Part shown: piece after piece, positions 13,240 through 23,700 of the stretch | Layout of the letters: the number at the start of each line of letters is the position of its first letter | Numbering within the stretch: the stretch's first letter is position 1 | Source: Cladorhizidae sp. MBARI D1340-BT2 | Lineage: Eukaryota > Porifera > Demospongiae > Poecilosclerida > Cladorhizidae | Length of the DNA: 64,000 nt | Direction of reading: 5' to 3' | NCBI GenBank assembly: GCA_028752905.1 | Contig: JAQNBH010000013.1 | Coordinates: 19,698,977 to 19,762,976, forward strand | Notes under the pieces: generated by a model | What the model saw: the letters and a program-made list of their open reading frames with translations, nothing else | What the model was told of the DNA's origin: nothing | Databases searched by the model: none | Position numbers and translations under genes: made by a program

Positions 13240-14174
13240 TGTAATTATGGTGGTCGTGGCTTCAAGTTCAGGGTAGTTCTCCAGCAGCCAGGCAAGTCCA
13301 TTCCACAGTCTCAATTGAAACACTCACACTTTGGTGCTAGGCCAATGTGCAATGCCACCTTCACTAGCAGTTCCTTCTGTCTTCTGGCCTGGTCCAAGAT
13401 GGTGGCTTCCTCCCACAAAATAGGATGTCCATTATCCCATGCATGCTCAACAATTGCAGACTTCTCTTTATGACAATTTCTACAGGCATCTTGATGTTCT
13501 TTCACTCAGGTCTCCAGTCTTCAGATGGTCCCCCCTATGTAGTATTTCCCACAGCTACAAGGAATGCAGTACACAACACGTGAGTGCATTCTAGCTGGTA
13601 AAACATCCTTCACTCTGCTCAGTTGTGTCCTCAGAGGTCTTCCTGATCTGAAGACGACTTTTATGTTAAACTTCCACTTCCTGCAGACCCTCCTGATGTC
13701 TTCACTCATCCCTGCTTTATGGATGGCTTGTTGTTGTTGAGATGGTCTACAAGTCCTGCTCACTTCACTTCTTCAAAATGCAGAAGGTATCATCCACGTA
13801 TCTGTTAGCTTTAGTGGGGCAGTTGTGAGCGACAATTCCTCAAAGAATTCCACATAAAGGTTGTCTACTACTGCAGATACTGGAGAGCCCATTGCTACAC
13901 CCTCTTGTTGCTCGTAGTATTTTTCTTGAAATCTGATGTAGGTGGATTTCAGGCACAATTCCAACATTTCAGAAATCCTGTCAGCCACTAGTGTAGTCTT
14001 CTCCCTCAAGCTCTCATCTTTCGTCAACATTACAAAAATTACTTCAACTGCCTCATCTATGGATGGGTCTTTGGATGGGATCCTGTATACTGTATTGCTA
14101 CTGTCAGGGAAATCAACAGGACCACTCCCTGACTTTTCAAACAATAACCCACCATAACCACAAAACACAACCAA
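13240..14174 (-). pseudogene. Penelope-like retroelement relic: reverse transcriptase plus GIY-YIG endonuclease
   Basis: On the minus strand a palm fragment (14174-13773) contains EQQEGVAMGSPVSAVVDNLY, the Penelope-type RT signature. The catalytic YVDD is present at about 13795-13785 but in another frame, so there is a frameshift. The thumb is mostly missing. Next come IRRVCRKWKFN and LSRVKDVLPARMHSRVVYC, leading into the GIY-YIG domain: CGKYYIGGTI at about 13530, then VKEHQDAC and SAIVEHAWDNGH. Stops interrupt this part at 13523-13521, 13508-13506 and 13313-13311. The 5' half is absent, truncated next to the LTR at 14217. The protein would have copied RNA into DNA at chromosome breaks; it is dead here. 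Confidence 0.88.
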
Positions 14175-14216
14175 CAGCTAATGGATGACTACACCACCAC
14201 AATCCCAAGGAGGCAT

Positions 14217-14600
14217 TGTGATAACTGTTCTAGAGCAATATGCATATCAGGTGACTGTTAAGAAATACCTGTATTGTAAGGCACCAGAGTGGGACTCTGG
14301 AGTTTTGTCTGATAGTTGTAAGTATATCAAGGTGTATGCTTACTTCCCTGACAGGGACAAAGAGATAGAGTGAGTCAACCTGAGGGGTGACATTGGAGTA
14401 AGGTCCTAAGTAGAGAGGACTGAGACTTGGGTCACAGAGATCAGTGGTCTAGGTAAGGTTGATTGATGGAGTAGGCAATGCCTGGAATACCTAGGCATCG
14501 CGGTGTATTCACCCAGAGGTAGCTAACCGCTCGGGCTACAGCAGTACCATTTTCTTATTGAGGAAGAAAGGTTTTAGATAAGGGTGAAATTTCCCCGACA
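14217..14600 (+). mobile_element. Candidate 5' LTR of a Gypsy-like retrotransposon
   Basis: Begins TGTGATAAC and ends CCCCGACA, the TG...CA form expected of an LTR. It is followed after one base by a primer-binding-site-like sequence and then by a gag-like frame. No second LTR was found in the window, so the left edge is a guess. Confidence 0.5.
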
Positions 14601-14601
14601 G

Positions 14602-14619
14602 TGGCGTCAGCGGTGGGAT
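14602..14619 (+). promoter_or_regulatory. Candidate primer-binding site of the LTR element
   Basis: TGGCGTCAGCGGTGGGAT is the complement of a plausible tRNA 3' end (ATCCCACCGCTGACG plus CCA). Its form suggests a serine or leucine type tRNA (inference). A near-relative occurs at 33976 in the second LTR relic. Confidence 0.55.
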
Positions 14620-14802
14620 CTCTTGTAAAAAGGAAATTCTGGACCAGCCAGTAGCTAGCGAAGAGGAGTTGCTTAGCTAGCTGGAGACCACCCAGGGCAT
14701 GGCCTTGTGGGTTGAAAACCGACCCTTCAGTAGCCAGGAAGAGGTTTTGTAGTTTGTATCGATTTAATTTTTTTCCTCTCTTCCCAATCACCCTGACTTG
14801 AC

Positions 14803-15345
14803 ATGTCAGAGGAGAAGGAGAGAAGGATGCTCCAAGAATCCCGTCGAGGTCATGGGAGCACCCCAGTGGCCAACTTTCCTATCGATCCCATGGACAGATT
14901 CCTCCAGCAGTGGATCTAAATCGACCAGACTCGGTCAGATCGAGAGGCACAGAAATGGGAGGAGGCCCAGGCTAAACAGGAAGAGAGAGAGACTCGAGAA
15001 GCCCAGGCTAGGCAGGAGGAGAGAGAGGCTCTGCAGCAGCTGAGGTTCCTGCAGATGTTGGCCAGACCTCTCCCTACTGCACCTCGACCCCCTCCGCTGC
15101 CTTAGCTATCCATCCCTTAGTTTACTGAAGGGACGGATGGTATGGGGACCAACCTGGAGGCATTTGAGGCTACGGCTGAGGCTGGCTAATGGCCACGTAA
15201 TCAGTGGGCCATCATCTTACGCAGCTCCCTCTCCGGTGAAGGTCTCACTGCTGTCACCTCCATGCCTGCAGATCAGCAGAAAGACTACCCAAAAGTAAGA
15301 ACTGAGATCTTACATGAATAGCACATCTCCTGTGAGACCTATGGT
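14803..15345 (+). pseudogene. Decayed Gypsy-type gag fragment
   Basis: Starts at ATG with MSEEKERRML, then a charged Glu/Arg/Gln-rich coiled-coil-like stretch (REAQKWEEAQAKQEERET) and a proline-rich piece. A capsid-like segment follows, with GTNLEAFEATAEAG, WAIILRSSLSGEG and YPKVRTEIL. At least four in-frame stops interrupt it. The frame is cut off by the 31-bp tandem repeat, so nucleocapsid and pol are missing. Assignment rests on layout (LTR, PBS, then this frame) and on resemblance to Gypsy capsids. Confidence 0.6.
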
Positions 15346-15998
15346 GTTATTTGATATATTGTTACATATTATTATTGTTATTTGGCATATTGTTACATGT
15401 TATTATTGTTATTTGATATATTGTTACATGTTATTATTGTTATTTGGCATATTGTTACATTTTATTATTGTTATTTGGAAAATTGTTATAATAATTATTG
15501 TTACATGTTATTATTGTTATTTGGCATATTGTTACATGTTATTATTGTTATTTGGCAAATTGTTACATGTAATTATTGTTGTTTGGTATATTGTTACATG
15601 TTATTATTGTTATTTGGCATATTGTTACATGTTATTATTGTTATTTGGCATATTGTTAAATGTTATTATTGTTATTTGGTATAATTATTGTTACTGTAAT
15701 TTGGTATACTGTTACATGTTATTATTGTTATTTAGTATATTGTTACATGTTATTATTGTTGTTAGGTATATTGTTACATGTAATTATTGTTATTTGGTAT
15801 AATTATTGTTACATGTTATTATTGTTATTTTGGCGTATATTGTTGCATGTTATTATTGTTATTTGGCATATTGTTACATGTTATTACTGTTATTTGGCAT
15901 ATTGTTTATATTTTTATTTGGTATATTGTTACATGTTATTAATGTTATTTGGCATATTGTTATTGTTATTTGACATAATTGTTACATGTTATATTTGT
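15346..15998. repeat. 31-bp tandem repeat (about 20 copies)
   Basis: The unit contains TTATTATTGTTATTTGGCAT followed by ATTGTTACATG. Some copies are shortened or contain an extra TAATTATTGTTA. Because 31 is not a multiple of three, the repeat is open in more than one frame and produces long Ile/Val/Tyr/Cys-rich pseudo-proteins. It replaces the expected downstream part of the gag relic. Confidence 0.93.
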
Positions 15999-16013
15999 TG
16001 CTATATCCACCCA

Positions 16014-17500
16014 GTCAATTCATCACAGAAAACTGCAAAGTTGGTACTTGCATTGTAGATGGTGCCGACTATGATCATAAGCTAACTGAAAATAAAATTT
16101 AATTTCACGACATTAGTGAGAAAAATGGGTTATCAATACACAACTTTTCATGACATATTTCTCTGCATGTCTTCATATTGATGTAAAAAAATAACAGATG
16201 TTCTAAACCAGCTAGACATATAGATTATTAGGCTTCTTATGTCAAAGGCATAACATAATTTCTTTATTTGTTCCAAGAGGTTTTGTTAAGAATGCCTAAA
16301 ATCCCATAAACACCCAAACAGTATTCCAAAGTAAGTAACACATACCAGGAATTTCATATGCTTGCTGATCAGAAAAGGATTGAACCTGTAGTATTAACAA
16401 AAAATCACATTAAAATAAGCAAGCAAAGAGTATTAGCTCACATGTGTGGATGGAAGACCTTCTGATAGGTCAAATTTTGGAACAGCACTTGTAGGAAATC
16501 CTGGATAAAATATATGTTTAATCAGAGAATGCATTCATACTGCATAGTGGTAGCTGCTATGCTAATACAATCAATGTTTGGTGCCATACTAGAGTGGTGT
16601 ACTTTTAAAACCCACTTTTCACATTTTCTGTGATAATTTAAAACCATATATTTTTTAGAGCACATGTTAAAATTGTAATAGTCACCCTACTTTCTTGACT
16701 TACATCTTTGAACTAAGCTGATGAAAATAGGATATGAATAGATACATTATTTCATATTGCATTTCAATTGATATTATTATAATTCATTTTGAAATTATAG
16801 AACTTCAAGACCTCTTTTCAACTAGTAGCTGGGCCTTCACATTTCTAATCATAGCATCTTTACTAATTAAAAAGTGGATCCCTTTATCTTGATAACACAA
16901 GGTTAAAAATAACCCTTGTGTTTCTTGTAATTTGATGTGGACACTTTCATTGTGTGGGCCAATTTTTGTAAAACTATCCACATAAAAATTTACACATACC
17001 AGTATTATCTCTGGCTTGTTTATCAGAGAAGGATAGAGTCTGTAAAATAAAACATTCATTAAATCTAGCAAACACAACCTGGCACACCTGTGTGGATCTT
17101 TTAATTGGATGACCTGATGTCTCAATTTTTGTACCAGCACTTGTAGGCAATCGAGGGTCTAAAGTTCAGTAATCTAAATATAAATCAAGAATGCATTCAT
17201 ACTATATATGTAGGGATAATAAATCTGACCTGTATTATAGTAAATTGTAGTGCATTACTAAGAACAAGTGGACATAACGTCATAATTACATGACCTTAAA
17301 TGGAGGTGATAGCATTCCATTTTTCACCTAGATTTATGGAAATACAACATCTGTCCAGAGCTATTAAACTTTACACCAAATCACTAATACACAATGAACA
17401 TAATCTGACACCATCTTATAGTACATATTTCTCGGCACTTCATCATCAGATTGTTGAAAAAAATTATACAAGTTCTAAAATACTAGAGCGCTAGAACTGT
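16014..17500. repeat. Duplicated block, left copy (pairs with 20276-21790)
   Basis: Matches the right copy at a spacing of about 4.27 kb, with moderate divergence and indels. Matching landmarks are the opening GTCA(A)TTCATCA..GAAAA.TGCA, GGTTATCAATA.ACA, GCATTCATACT and TATACAAGTTCTAAAA near the end. Each copy contains two exon-cassette modules on the minus strand. A third, partial copy of its right half lies at about 19071-19530. Confidence 0.8.
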
Positions 17501-18677
17501 AGGCAGCATGGGTTAGAATGAGGGCTAGTGGCTCCTTTTGATAAAAAAAATCGATTTATTTTGCATAATTCTTTTGCATAATTCATATGGTAAAAACAAA
17601 AATCCATAGCAGTGTTCCACAGTAACTTACACATACCAGGATATTCATCAGTTTACTCAACAGAAAAAGGTTAAAGCTGAAGAAGAGAACAATCATTATT
17701 ATAATAAACAACCTCATGCAATAATAGTCACTTGTGCGGGTGTCTTGAGTGGAAGCCCTCCTCCTCATGTCCTTCCTTTTTGTATAGTACTTGTAGGCAA
17801 TCCAGGAACTAAATTTTATATAATCACAGTTTACAACAGAATGTACTTGTCATAGCAGAACAGCTGCAAATTTTGTTTGCAAAATATTTGGCATATTTTA
17901 TTTGAGTTTGATGTGCTTTTGTTTTTACTGAATGGATGATTGAGGCTGTGATAAATGTTCTTGTGTTCGGAAGGTGTCTACATACATGGAAAAGTTGTGG
18001 GACTGATCCATATAGCTAACTGTAATCTATGCCCCCAAAAGACAAAATCTCCACATGTTGCTCTTCCTCATACTAAAAGCAAATGCTGGTTGAGTTTCTC
18101 ATCATTGGAGTAGAAATGACCATCATCTTCACTATCCATTGTTAGAGAGTGAGCTTACTTTAGAATTTCAGGTTTAAAGTTCCGGAGGAGTTCATAATTC
18201 CATGTATTGAGCGAATTGAATATGTATGGAACTCACCCAGATGCATCTTATAATGATGTGGAGGAAGATTAGTTTGACTCATTCACGAGCTGGAGGCATT
18301 TACACCTCCTACATGCAAGGGCAGTTTCTGACAGCTCTAATAAATTTTAATTCTATAGCTGAAACTCAAATAAAGCATATCAAACTCTAATAGAGCACAA
18401 ACAATTATAGCAGTCGATGCATTGCAACCGTGCAGGAATAGAATATGAGTCAAGCAATTCAAGCATAGAATGGTGCTGGTTGCAAGCATGCAACATGTAG
18501 GTGCCAATTGAGCTCAGTTTAGCTAAATATTGCACACATAAACAAGTCAATTATAGTGTTGATGTTCCTTACCAATTTCAGTTGTTTACCAATTTCAGTT
18601 TGTTATAGATGGACCTAAAAATATATTTTTTAAATGAATCCAGATTTTAATTCGTTAATTTTTTATATCTGCTAGGA
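17501..18677. other. Region between cassette copies, little content
   Basis: Contains the most decayed cassette (17637-17808) and then about 850 bp with no gene. A short segment near 18560-18630 (CAATTTCAGTTTGTTATAGATGG) recurs at about 19610-19640. Confidence 0.4.
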
Positions 18678-19057
18678 TGGGTGTGTCCGTTTCATCCACT
18701 AGATACAGCAAGCATGCACCTCTCAGCTTTTTAATGTGAATATCTAATTACCCATGGGTTAATCCTGTTGTTTTAGTATGTGGTAAACAACCAGCGACAT
18801 TTTATAATAGTGATCTGTTTTGGTTATCAAAGGTAATTCAATTCTCTGTCTTCACCATACTCCCTCTAGATTTCTTCGAACTATGCGTGTCTACCAAGAT
18901 CTGTTGTGGAGAAGTACGTTCAATTATGTAGTGTGATTAACCTTCAGAAGACACAAACCAACAGTGCCCCACTTAAACCTATCATTTCTTCTGGGTTTAT
19001 GACTCGAGGACAGGTAATATTATTAGTACCAAATATGTTGGTATTTAGCATCGTCTT
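18678..19057 (+). pseudogene. Duplicated single exon of a KRBA2-like integrase gene
   Basis: Nearly identical to 26053-26436. It contains one 48-codon exon (18870-19013), with acceptor CCTCTAG and donor GTAATA, encoding LPRSVVEKYVQLCSVINL and ending SGFMTRGQ, the segment just before the integrase core in KRBA2-like proteins. Unlike the 26 kb copy this exon is still open. Homology stops a few bases before the next exon would begin, so this is an orphan fragment. It interrupts a cassette block. Confidence 0.75.
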
Positions 19058-19070
19058 ATTATAAGGATTG

Positions 19071-19530
19071 AGTTTGAAAGTTAAAACAATCACTGTAAAA
19101 TTAAGCAAGCAAACAATACAATAGATTATTGGCTCACATGTCTGGATGGTTGTGATGGAAGACCTGATGTCCTAAGTTTTGGACCACCACTTATAGGCAA
19201 TCCAGGATCTAAAGTTTGAGTATATATCAAGAATGTATTCATACTATGTAAGGACAATAAATCAGAGCTTATCCTTGGTGGCACAATAATCAACAAAGTA
19301 CAGTGCATTTATAAAGAATAAGTGGAAAAACATGACTTTGAAAGGAGATGAATGTCTTCCTACTTTCACCTACCTCCATTGTAACACACTCTCTGCCCAG
19401 AGCTGTTTTAACTTTACACCAATACACAATGAACACAAGCTGACTACATCTTATACACTATATTTATCGGAACTTCATCAGAATGTTGAAAAAAATTATA
19501 CAAGTTCTAAAATGCTACAGCTGTAGAGCA
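19071..19530. repeat. Partial third copy of the cassette block
   Basis: Matches 17040-17495 and 21280-21770, including GCATTCATACT and the stretch ending TATACAAGTTCTAAAATGCTA. It keeps exon b (19208-19138), but exon a is truncated where the KRBA2-like fragment begins. Confidence 0.7.
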
Positions 19531-20275
19531 GTAGGAGGCTAGAGCATGTAGCTCCTGATTCAGCTCTCAGATTAGCTCCACACATACAATTCAATTATTG
19601 TGTTTATGTTCTTTACCAATTTTAGTTTGTTATGGATAGACTTAAAATAAATTTCATGGATTTTTTTTAATGTCCACCAGGCACTACCATAGTGAAGTAT
19701 CATGGTAAGCTGGAATTCCTTTTTGAACTAAAGATGGAAGAAACTACAATCAGGATGCTAAGAAACTGCTTAAATAAGTTAGAGCTAAGACATGATTTTT
19801 TTAATATCAACCTCCATTGAATATAGAGAGTACCAGTGCAATACCTGACTATAAAAATACATACCTACCCTAAGGGAAATAAAGGGAGTCGAACTACTCA
19901 CTCGCCTTGAACATCTTAGGTGGGTGCTTGAATTATGAAATTTGAATGTTGATTGTAAAATGCACACCCTGTGTTGCCATTGCAATGAAGATAGAAGTTA
20001 GTTAGCTCTAGGTGAGGATTTGCTGGTTGTGTTTTACCATTGCAATAAAGTTAGAGGTTAGTTAGCCCTAGGTGAGGATTTGCTGGTTGTTTCAATGTCT
20101 AGCTGGTGCCTCTACTTTAGCTAAGGCGTTATTGATCCCCTCATTGATTAAAACTATCAAGTAGTCGACTTCAGGTTCAACAAAGTCTACCAATGGATTT
20201 TTATTGCTAACTTTCCTTATATCTTTGCTATCTGTCACATTACTATGATGCACTGGGCGGTCGCTACAAGCATCC

Positions 20276-21790
20276 AGTCATCAGAGAAAATTGCATAGTG
20301 GATACTTGTAATGTGGAAGGTGCTGACTATGTTCCTATGCAAACTGAAGTGCAAATTTAATGTTTGTGACATGATCTGAGAAAAATAGGTTATCAATAGA
20401 CACAATCTTTTATATGACATTTTTCTCAGTATGTATTCATATTGATGTAAATCTCACAGATGTTCTAATCAAGCTATCCTATACAATATTAGGGTTCTTA
20501 TGACAATGAGATTACAAAATTTCTTTATTTGTTCCGAGAGAATTTTGTCATAAACACCTCATCTAAACAGTATTCCAAACAAACCAGGAATTTCATAGGC
20601 TTGCTCACCAGTCAAGGATAGAGCCTGTAGGATTAACAAAGCAACACATTAAAATAAGCAAGAAAACAATATAATAGAGTATTGGCTCACAAGTATGGCT
20701 GGAAGACCATCTCCTGAGAGGCCAAAAGTAGGAACATCATTTGTAGGCAATCCTGGATAAAAAATGGGACATTTTAGAATGCGTTTATACTGTGTGCATA
20801 CTAAGATAATACAATCAATGTTTGGTGCCATACTAGAGTGGTGTAGTTTTAGGACCTACTTTTCCCATTGTGTTTTAAAAGAATGCTTGCCCATGTTTTT
20901 GTAGAGCATATGTAAAAATTGTCAGAGTAATCCTACTTTCTTGACTGACATCTTTGAACATGAGCTGAGAAAAATAGGATATGAACACAATATTTCATGT
21001 TGCATTTCCTTTGGCATATATTTCATCTTGAAATTATAGAACTTCTAAATTAATTCCCTTTATCTTGGATAACCTGAGGAAAAATATAACCTTCGTGCTT
21101 CTTAATCCTTCGTGCTTGTTGATTAATTTAATGAAAGCACGTTTATTGTTGTATGGATCAATTTGTGTAAAAATTATCCACTTGGAAAAATAAACAGATT
21201 GAATAAATCCAGTATTCCAAAGTAAGTTACACCTACCGAGATTTTCACTGGCTTGCTCATCAGGGAAGGATGGAGTCTCAAAAATAAAACATTCATTAAA
21301 TCAAGAAAATACAACAATAGAGTATACACCTGTATGGATCTTTTGAATGGAAGACCTCTAATGTCCCAATATTTCTACCAGCACTTGTAGGCAATCCAGG
21401 GTCTAAAGTTACAGTAATCAAAATATAAATCAAGAATGCATTCATACTATATATGTAGGGATAATAAATCACAGCTGTATCGTGATCTTCTAAATAATAA
21501 ATTGCGTGCATATATAAAGAACAGGTGGACAAACTGTCAGAATTACATGATATTAAAAGAAGTCAATGATTTCCATTTTTCACCACATACAACCTAAATA
21601 CATTATCAGTCTCCAGAGCTCCAAGTTTCTGTTTAACTTGACACTGATACACAATGAACATTAGCTGAGAAAAATGAGAGATAAAAAACACATCTCATGG
21701 TATATATATATTTCTTGGCAATTCTTCATCTGATGTTTGTCAAAAGTTATAGAAGTTCTAAAACTGCTAGGGCGTTAGAGTAGTAGGCAT
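20276..21790. repeat. Duplicated block, right copy
   Basis: Partner of 16014-17500. Carries cassette modules at 20585-20752 and 21237-21402. The latter has a 2-nt insertion in exon b that shifts its frame. Confidence 0.8.
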
Positions 21791-21878
21791 CTAGGGCTAG
21801 AGGCTCCTATTGATGACAAGTACAAACTTTGGCTTTCTATTTCAAAAAGGTTGTGATAAATAACTGAATACAGAAAAA

Positions 21879-21996
21879 ATATGGTGATCTTGGTGGTCTT
21901 GGCTTCAGTTCAGGTTCTCGAGAGTGGCTCCCCAGCAGCCAGGGAAGTCCATTCCGATTCAACTGCTAACATTCTGGTGCCAGGCAGCGCAATGAA
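21879..21996 (-). mobile_element. 3' terminal relic of the same Penelope-like family
   Basis: TATGGTGATCTTGGTGGTC, CCAGCAGCCAGGGAAGTCCA and TCTGGTGCCAGGC align with 13243-13358, the end of the Penelope-like relic and its 3' flank. Only about 120 bp survive. It stops 35 bp before the second piggyBac element. Confidence 0.6.
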
Positions 21997-22226
21997 AAGT
22001 ACAAGTAGTCGGAGATTCTGTGTTTGTGTTTTAACCGCTTCACCGCATAGAAGCGCGAGATTGAGTGACCGTCGCGTTAATAATTATTAAACATCAACCG
22101 TTGACTCTACATATTCAAAACTTAGCGTAAATGTGCATGATGGACTGTTCTATTTCACCAAAAAAATTAAGAACCGTAGCACGTAGGTAACTGTGACGTC
22201 AAACAATTTTGAATTCAAGCAAAATA

Positions 22227-22500
22227 ATGGCTGAAATATTTGATCGTGCTCGCGTGTTAGAGCTGTTGTTTGATGGCGGCTTCGACCTCTCTGACTATGA
22301 TAGAGATGAAGATGATGAAGGTCAAGTGTCTTCCTTCCTTGGTGATGAGGTATTAGACCCTAAGGAGTTGGCAGCTTTTTGTCCAGAGCTTTAACTTCAA
22401 CTCCTCAGGATGTTGGACCAAACACTTCAAGTGCCAGTGCTTCTGATGGAGCTTTTATGACTCCTGATGAATAGTATGAGTTGCTTGGTAAGTATGAGTA
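22227..22500 (+). pseudogene. N-terminal remnant of a piggyBac transposase
   Basis: ATG at 22227 opens an acidic peptide, MAEIFDRARVLELLFDGGFD, then SDYDRDEDDEGQ, comparable in position and composition to exon 1 of the intact element. It stops at 22394. Shifting frame at the T-run near 22378 gives a continuing peptide with SASASDGAFMTPDE, matching the ASMTPF region of the 8-10 kb transposase. A further stop follows before a GTAAGT donor at about 22489. Confidence 0.65.
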
Positions 22501-22829
22501 GATATCTATAGAATGGAATATAATATTTGAGCTATCAAGAGACATAATAAGCCAGAAATATATATCACTAGGTTATAAAGTTTCTAGTTATAAAGTTCAC
22601 TAGGTTGTAAAGTTAATAATAATAATCTTTTATATAGGTTTAGCCACTGATCTTGAATCTGCTGAATCTCTGCAAACTCTCCTCCGAGTGGTCCTGCAAA
22701 CTCGCCCCCAACTGCTCCTACAATCTCTCCTACCATCTTCTCCTTCATTTGATGTAGTTCCATCTTCTGACTCAGAAGTATCACTGTTACCTTCTGATCG
22801 CTGAGACAGGGGGCGTGTTGGATGCCGAG

Positions 22830-22970
22830 GCCGAGGAAAAGGCCAAGGAAGAGGAAAAAGCCAAGGAAGAGGAAAAGGCCAAGGAAGAGGAAAAGGCCAA
22901 GGAAGAGGAAAAAGCCAAGGAAGAGGAAAAGGCCAAGGAAGAGGAAAAGGCCAAGGAAGAAGTCGAGGCC
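22830..22970. repeat. 18-bp tandem repeat (about 7 copies) encoding RG-type repeats
   Basis: Unit AAGGCCAAGGAAGAGGAA. One frame reads GQGRGK repeats, matching the RG-rich linker of the intact piggyBac protein. Another frame reads EEKAKE and is only a by-product. It sits at the junction where the catalytic domain was lost. Confidence 0.85.
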
Positions 22971-22974
22971 AGAG

Positions 22975-23087
22975 GTAAGAGGCACAAGACCTTTTGTCAC
23001 TGCTCTCTTTGTGGTATTAGCCTTTGTGCTGTGCGTGGAAGGACATGCTTCAGGGAATTCCACACACTCTCTGACTACTCGCACTAG
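22975..23087 (+). pseudogene. C-terminal zinc finger of a piggyBac transposase
   Basis: Peptide RHKTFCHCSLCGISLC followed by RTCFREFHTLSDYSH and stop. Spacing of Cys and His residues matches the end of the Cys-rich domain of piggyBac transposases and the part downstream of the TAG in the 8-10 kb copy. The catalytic domain that should precede it is absent. Confidence 0.8.
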
Positions 23088-23700
23088 CTTCCTTTTCTCT
23101 TCGAGATTTTCTTTGTATTGCTTTTGTAGTATGTACATGTGTTAGGCATGTACATGTATACTTCTTTTCTTTATCATTTATGCATGCAGACATGTGTAGT
23201 ACACGTATGTTTTCTTGATGAGTCTTTGCTTTATTGTGCCTTTCTGCAACATCTTGAAATTTTCAACTTTCAATACAGCCAGACCTTCCTCGTGGTGCTT
23301 GACAACAGTCAATACTCTTATAGACTGACAAACATGGCTATATCCTGAAAAATAGAAAAATTAGGGCATTCAATATTCATAAATTATGCCAAAAAATGTA
23401 CATTTTTCAGATTATATGCTGTTTGCAGTTCGATAAGCGACCATATTTTAGTATTTGATCTGAAAAACCATAAAGTATACTTGTAATAGTCGATAAATGC
23501 AGTGATAAAAGTATTCTAATCAAAAAATGGTTTGTGGTTTGGTTGCTAGGCAACACATTTATCACCAAGTTGATCAGTAACTCTTTGTCAATCATGTGAT
23601 ATGCGGTTGCTGGGGACTTTTCTGAACCAATGATCAGATACAAAAATTAAAGTAAAGATAGGTCAAAATCTCAAAATGAAGTCGACGGTGAAAGCGTTAA

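Larger units (their letters stand above)
16346..21402 (-). other. Array of six duplicated two-exon cassettes, unrecognised gene
   Basis: Read on the minus strand, each module has a short exon a and exon b with AG acceptor and GT donor signals. Exon a: 21276-21237, 20624-20585, 17676-17637, 17039-17000, 16385-16346, each exactly 40 nt. Exon b: 21402-21330 (73 nt), 20752-20691 (62), 19208-19138 (71, its exon a lost), 17808-17732 (77), 17158-17088 (71), 16500-16442 (59). Because the strand is minus, each exon b follows in transcription an exon a that lies on its high-coordinate side only if modules are read across; within a module exon b has the higher coordinates, so in transcript order b precedes the a of its own block. 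If a is joined to b the combined length is a multiple of three in four of five pairs. Open peptides include SFSDQQAYEIP and FPTSAVPKFDLSEGLPSTH. The 17.6-17.8 kb module has stops. No known domain is recognised, and the terminal exons of the gene were not found. Confidence 0.5.
22031..23700 (+). mobile_element. Internally deleted piggyBac-family element
   Basis: TTAA occurs at 22031-22034 and 23697-23700. The left end reads TTAACCGCTTCACCGCATAG; the right end on the minus strand reads TTAACGCTTTCACCGTCGAC. Ends align over about 15 bp with small differences. Inside are an acidic N-terminal frame, an RG-type tandem repeat and a C-terminal Cys-rich finger, but no DDE catalytic core. It must rely on a transposase from elsewhere if it moves at all. 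The ends differ from those of the element at 7819, so it is a separate subfamily. Confidence 0.82.

Noticed and set aside
14602..14619. A tRNA gene
   Set aside because: Only the 3' complement is present; no cloverleaf could be formed around it, so it is better read as a primer-binding site.
15314..16058. 162- and 132-codon Ile/Val/Cys/Tyr-rich frames
   Set aside because: Generated by the 31-bp tandem repeat, open in overlapping frames simultaneously; no conserved non-repeat part.
22584..23145. Leu/Phe-rich minus frames and Arg/Lys-rich or EEKAKE plus frames
   Set aside because: Alternative frames of the 18-bp repeat inside the piggyBac derivative.
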